64,000 bases of DNA, taken from positions 4,092,001 through 4,156,000 of the forward strand of contig JAJFPB010000004.1 in the NCBI GenBank assembly GCA_020881915.1. The letters are read 5' to 3'. The notes under the pieces were generated by a model. The model was not told where the DNA came from. It saw only the letters and a list, made by a program, of their open reading frames with translations, and ran no database searches. Within the stretch, counting starts at the first letter, position 1; every line of letters begins with the position of its first letter. Both the position numbers and the translations under genes were made by a program. The stretch is from Paramyrothecium sp. XJ0827 (Eukaryota; Ascomycota; Sordariomycetes; Hypocreales; Stachybotryaceae). Below are positions 60,002-64,000 of this stretch, in pieces.

Positions 60002-60761
60002 ATGGACACCGCCACGCCGGCACCACACGCTCCAAACTCAGCATCGTCATATCACACACTTTCGGACGATGGCAATGATCACAATGACCAACCAAGGTCT
60101 CCACCAGTTCGACCAGAGAGCCAAGATGGTCAGCCGTCGTCCGAGCAACCTTCGCCTCTAAAGCCATTCTTACGAGGTATTGGTTCCTCGATGTATAGAC
60201 TCGTCAAAGGCCCTGAGGTTAGGGGTTTGTCCTCCCACGGCTCTCACATGAGCCAGCTAGCTGCCTCTTGTCCCGATCTGAATCGCCCGTCAGGCTCATC
60301 TGCGGTAGCTCAACAAAACCACTCCTCTAAGCCTATTGCGCCATCATCTAATAGATTCGCAGGGTCAAGATACCCCTGGGGAGTGTCCTGACGCCGACTG
60401 CAGCAGACGTAGCCCTCGGTCACAGCCACTCACGCCTCCAAAGTACCGCATTCGACATGGTATTCGCTTCTCCCGTACACGACTCTGGCCATCTACAGGC
60501 AGCTCAGCATCGCCAGGATCAATGACAGAGCAAAGTCCTTCTTCTGCGTACAGGAACGGGAGGGAACGGCGTCGTAGGGCAAGAGATTCCAGCGAGCATA
60601 GCTCATCCACAAACTCCAGCGTGTTGCCGAGTCCTGTGAGTGGAGAGGGCGCGGCTCCTCTGGCAATGGCAGGTATGGTGATTGCCACGGTACAACTGGA
60701 TCGGCTGTCGTCGCTGGCGCGTCGAAGCGAAGAAATGAGACGGAAGCAGCACACCCCATGA
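60002..60761 (+). CDS. Hypothetical Ser/Pro-rich protein, two exons
   Basis: Proposed exons 60002-60304 and 60363-60761 give 233 residues. The 58-base intron has GTAGCT and TTCGCAG ends with a CTAAT branch, and it joins two open frames exactly. A 40-base alternative intron (GTCAAG...TGCAG) is also possible. The protein is mostly disordered: Ser/Pro/Asp-rich start, GSSMYRLVKGPEVRGLSSHGSHMSQL at about 70-95, and an Arg-rich segment (YRNGRERRRRARDSSEHSS). A hydrophobic stretch, APLAMAGMVIATVQLDRLSSLARR, lies near the C-terminus and looks the most conserved. Codon bias is weak. The family is not recognised and no function is proposed. Confidence 0.45.
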
Positions 60762-61207
60762 CTGTCCTTATTAGCTAACCTATTTCCAAATGCTGTGGCC
60801 AGGATATCAACACGGCCAACCGCCTTGCGTTACATTGCTCACTTGTGCATCACTAGCTGGTATACATAAAGAAAAAACTGTCTGCACAACCTCTTGTGTC
60901 AACTCCAGATTTGTGACGAACTTATCATGAGGCAGCCCAACCAAGCAACGATCTAGGGTAGGTATTAAGCCAGGGCTAGCGCCAATGAAACAGTGAGGTC
61001 ATCACGGGGTGCAGGTACAAAGCCATCTCGGTCGCTGGTCTGTTAGCGTCTGTGGGGTAGGTTACCCGGGTGGCCTCGGCACAGACACCCGGCACCAAAG
61101 GTTACCGGCGGGGAAGCGATGTCGGTTGACGATCATGGGAGGTCCCTTGAATTGCGTTTCCTACTCCTGCATAGAAACCCAGAAAGCAGATTCTTCGCGA
61201 CTACAAC
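60762..61207. other. Intergenic region upstream of glutaryl-CoA dehydrogenase
   Basis: About 450 bases that must hold the promoter and leader of the next gene. Nothing else was recognised. Confidence 0.5.
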
Positions 61208-62595
61208 ATGTTTCGACCAGCATTGAGGTCGTGCCTGCGCAATGCCGCACCGCTGCGACCAGTAGCCTCCCGGACCTTTGCTTCAGCAAGCGGACCAGTC
61301 TTTGATTGGGAGGATCCGTTGGCCAGCAAGAATCTCTTGACTGAAGAGGAGCTGTCCATTGCCGAGACCGCAGAACGATACTGCCAGGAACGTCTACTCC
61401 CTCGAGTTCTTCGTAAGTATCCCGCGACCAGAGCCCAGAGCGCAAGCTTACGCTGCATTTTCTAGAGGCGTACCGCGATGAACACTATGACCGGAAGATC
61501 CTCGAAGAAATGGGCGAGCTTGGCCTTCTCGGTGCCAACATTGAAGGGCATGGCTGCGCCGGCGTTTCGACTGTGGCCGGCGGCCTCATCACGCGAGCGG
61601 TCGAGCGAGTAGACAGTGGCTATCGCTCGGGCATGTCCGTCCAGTCATCACTGGTAATGGGCGGTATCGACCAATTCGGCAGCCAAGAGCAGAAGGAGAA
61701 GTTTCTTCCTGAAATGGCCAAGGGCAAACTACTAGGCGCCTTCGGCCTGACGGAGCCGAATCACGGCAGCGATCCTGGCAGCATGGAGAGCATCGCGAAG
61801 CCTCACCCCTCGAAGAAGGGATACTACTCTCTAAGCGGAGCAAAGACCTGGATCACAAACAGTCCAATCTCAGATGTACTGCTGGTATGGGCAAAGCTAC
61901 AAGAAACAGGCAAGATCCGAGGATTCTTGATTGAGAGAAAAGACTGCCCACCAGGTACGCTTGAAACACCGGCCATTAAAAACAAGAATGGCCTCCGAGC
62001 GTCCATCACGGGCATGATCCAAATGGACGAGTGCCCTGTTCCGGAGGCAAACATGTTTCCCGAAGTCGAGGGGCTCAAAGGACCCTTCTCATGCCTCAAC
62101 AGTGCACGTTATGGCATCTCCCTTGGCGTCATCGGGGCGCTGGAGGACAGCATAGCGCGCGCCCGAACCTATGCGCTCGAACGAAAGCAGTTCAAGAACA
62201 ACCCTCTCGCGCGATACCAGCTGGTGCAGAAGAAGCTGGCCGATGCGGTATCGGACGCGGCATACGGCACACTCGCGTCGATTCAAGTCGGACGGCTCAA
62301 GGACGAGGGCAAGGCGACACCAGACATGATCAGCATGGTGAAGCGCCAGAATTGTGACATGGCGCTGCGCAACGCACGCGTGCTGCAGGAGATTTTTGGA
62401 GGCAACGCTGTGAGCGACGAATATGGCATCGGCAGACACGTGGCAAATCTGTTTGTTACGCAAACCTACGAGGGCCAAAGTGATATTCACAGTGAGTTTG
62501 CTTCCCGTTGGTGACTTGTGGAGGAGGACGCTGACCGCTTTGCAACAGGCCTGATCTTAGGACGGGCAATCACTGGCATCCAGGCGTTTGTATAA
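61208..62595 (+). CDS. Glutaryl-CoA dehydrogenase, mitochondrial
   Basis: Three exons (61208-61412, 61466-62491, 62549-62595) give 425 residues, close to the human enzyme. It oxidises and decarboxylates glutaryl-CoA to crotonyl-CoA in lysine, hydroxylysine and tryptophan breakdown. The presequence MFRPALRSCLRNAAPLRPVASRTFAS is a clear mitochondrial signal. Family marks are FDWEDPL, VDSGYRSGMSVQSSLV (substrate-binding Arg/Ser region), FGLTEPNHGSDPGSM, KTWITNSP, NGLRASITGMI and RHVANLFVTQTYEGQSDIH. The Glu in TYEG (E404) is the catalytic base. The last short exon gives SLILGRAITGIQAFV, the conserved end. It is a different ACAD subfamily from the b5 fusion at the left end of the window. Confidence 0.95.
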
Positions 62596-63718
62596 GGTTG
62601 TCTCATTCAGTTGTGAGAGTTCCGACCAGGGAGCTGGAAGCCTCCACGATTGCTGATACCATGCACGAGCTGACGTCAAATTCCTGTACAGATATTGTAT
62701 ATTGTATATAGCAGTCGAATTCTCGAGCGCTGATGATGTCGTCCGCATGCCTGAGAGAGTACCAACGTTGTGAAGCGCATCCAGACAGGATTAGAACTTC
62801 CGGGAAGTCCCCTTCCGCCACCGAGGTATATCGAGAGGAGGCGAATACTCCGGGTTCGCGATGCTTACATACCTAGTGTAATCTTGGCTTATCATGTACC
62901 GTAATCTGAATGGGTTTGCCGTGGGATGCCGAAGGTGTATGCAAGATTGGTATAACCAGATATCTACCTACTTAGTGCTGCACAGGCGACAATGGCGTGC
63001 ATCACGGACATGCAGACAGGCTTGCTAATCATGACTCAATGGCCACTTGAATCGCGCGGTGCCTGGGGATACGTTAGGCCGTACCTTGATGGCCGATTTT
63101 TAATGATGAATCAGACGTCGGCGGCCTGCCAATGGCCAGCCAACAAAACTAACCTCGACGGTGACTGGCCCAACCAGCCAGCAGGAGAAGATGCTGGAAG
63201 GCGAAGTGTCCGGCTTAGGCGGACGGGTGGCGGTGAAACTGGGCCGCCTAGAGTGCGTGCCCCTCCCCTCTGTGGCTCAGTCAGGCTCTCGCGTGGCTTG
63301 CCCAGTAGAAAAACCTGACTTTTCGGGCTGCCTTTTGGCTGGGTCCCCCTGCGTTCTGCGTTCTCAAGTCTTCCCTTCAGCTGGGCCAAACCCCCGTGAC
63401 TTTCCTTCCTTCATAGCACGCATACAAAGCGACGACGAAACGCCTGTCACCACCTCACGACTTGCAAACAACACCAACGTCTCCGCCCTGCGTCGGTCGA
63501 TTCTCGAGAGCAACCACGCTCTGATACTGCATCAACGCACGCTTTTCTTCTCTTTTTCTTCGCTCTAGGAGAGTGCCATCTCCCTCTGCGAGTGCGTCAT
63601 TCCCCTTTGCCCCCCGATCATCCGCCAAACCGCTAACCCCCGTCTGCCCCTCAGACAGCGCAAAGCGAGTTTTCGCACCTGATACCCTCTTTCACACAAA
63701 CCCTCTACATACCACACG
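62596..63718. other. Intergenic region and leader of the E2 gene
   Basis: The 3' UTR of the GCDH gene is on the left. From about 63540 to 63718 the sequence is C/T-rich, as expected for the leader of a highly expressed gene. No other gene is supported. Confidence 0.5.
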
Positions 63719-64000
63719 ATGGCTCTTAAGCGCATTAACAAGGAACTCACTGATCTCGGCCGGTAAGCGCCCACCGCTTATATTTTGAGGGGGTTCATGA
63801 ATGAAGCCTAGAACGTCAGGTGGGGCTGACTTGAGCGGGGTCCTTTTTGATCTCGCGATGGTTAAATCAAGCCCAGACAATGACGTTCGGGTGTCATTCA
63901 AGACTCCAGGGGTCGAAGATGTCTTACTGACTTGTCTGCCATAGTGATCCACCCTCTTCCTGCTCGGCTGGACCTGTCGGAGAAGATTTGGTATGTCACG
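63719..64000 (+). CDS. ubc4: Ubiquitin-conjugating enzyme E2, Ubc4/5 family (3' end beyond the window)
   Basis: Only the first 30 residues are in the window: exon 1 63719-63762 and exon 2 63945-63990, followed by a GTATGT donor at 63991. They read MALKRINKELTDLGR and DPPSSCSAGPVGEDL, the signature start of the Ubc4/Ubc5 (UBE2D) class, including helix 1 and the loop before beta-1. The E2 carries ubiquitin to many E3 ligases for turnover of short-lived and abnormal proteins. The active-site Cys lies outside the window. The first intron is 182 bases long, fairly large for this genome. Confidence 0.93.

Overview
This window is nuclear DNA of a filamentous ascomycete, most likely a Sordariomycete. 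The genes carry short GT..AG introns with CTAAC/CTGAC-like branch sites, the third codon position is rich in G and C, and the set includes fungal hallmarks: a Neurospora-type histone H1, a Pac2-type WOPR regulator, a cytochrome b5 / acyl-CoA dehydrogenase fusion, and fungal Sec24, Mss4, Cft2 and Sys1. All calls come from reading the sequence; nothing was searched in a database.

Layout, left to right. 0.8-2.6 kb: cytochrome b5-acyl-CoA dehydrogenase fusion (+). 3.8-5.5 kb: DEAD-box helicase Dhh1 (+). About 7.0-7.3 kb (-): a possible broken gene. 8.1-8.3 kb: small Cys-rich protein (+). 8.9-10.8 kb: proline-rich NPF protein (-). 13.6-14.6 kb: histone H1 with two micro-exons (-). 17.6-20.8 kb: COPII coat protein Sec24 (+). 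25.0-26.0 kb: PARG-like protein (-). 29.0-30.8 kb: mitochondrial-type asparaginyl-tRNA synthetase (+). 30.8-45.2 kb: a 14.5-kb stretch with no supportable gene. 45.2-46.6 kb: WOPR-family regulator Pac2 (+). 47.7-50.6 kb: Cft2 (+). 51.2-52.0 kb: Sys1 (-), divergent from Coa6 (+, 53.0-53.4 kb). 54.2-57.2 kb: phosphatidylinositol-4-phosphate 5-kinase Mss4 (-). 60.0-60.8 kb: small unknown two-exon gene (+). 61.2-62.6 kb: glutaryl-CoA dehydrogenase (+). 63.7 kb to the right edge: a Ubc4/5-type E2, cut by the edge.

The genes are mostly single-copy housekeeping functions: mRNA turnover and 3'-end formation, vesicle traffic, lipid signalling, mitochondrial translation and cytochrome oxidase assembly, acyl-CoA oxidation and ubiquitination. 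They form no obvious cluster or shared pathway. Density is low for this group, about one gene per 4 kb, because of long intergenic regions.

The least ordinary parts are the 14.5-kb gene-free region before pac2, which holds a cluster of the octamer TTAAGCTT; the (AGGTA)n motif scattered through intergenic DNA; the PARG-like protein with altered signature; the b5-ACAD fusion with an LCAD/IVD-type catalytic site; and the possible broken gene near 7 kb. I saw no convincing tRNA, rRNA, intact transposon, CRISPR array or biosynthetic cluster.
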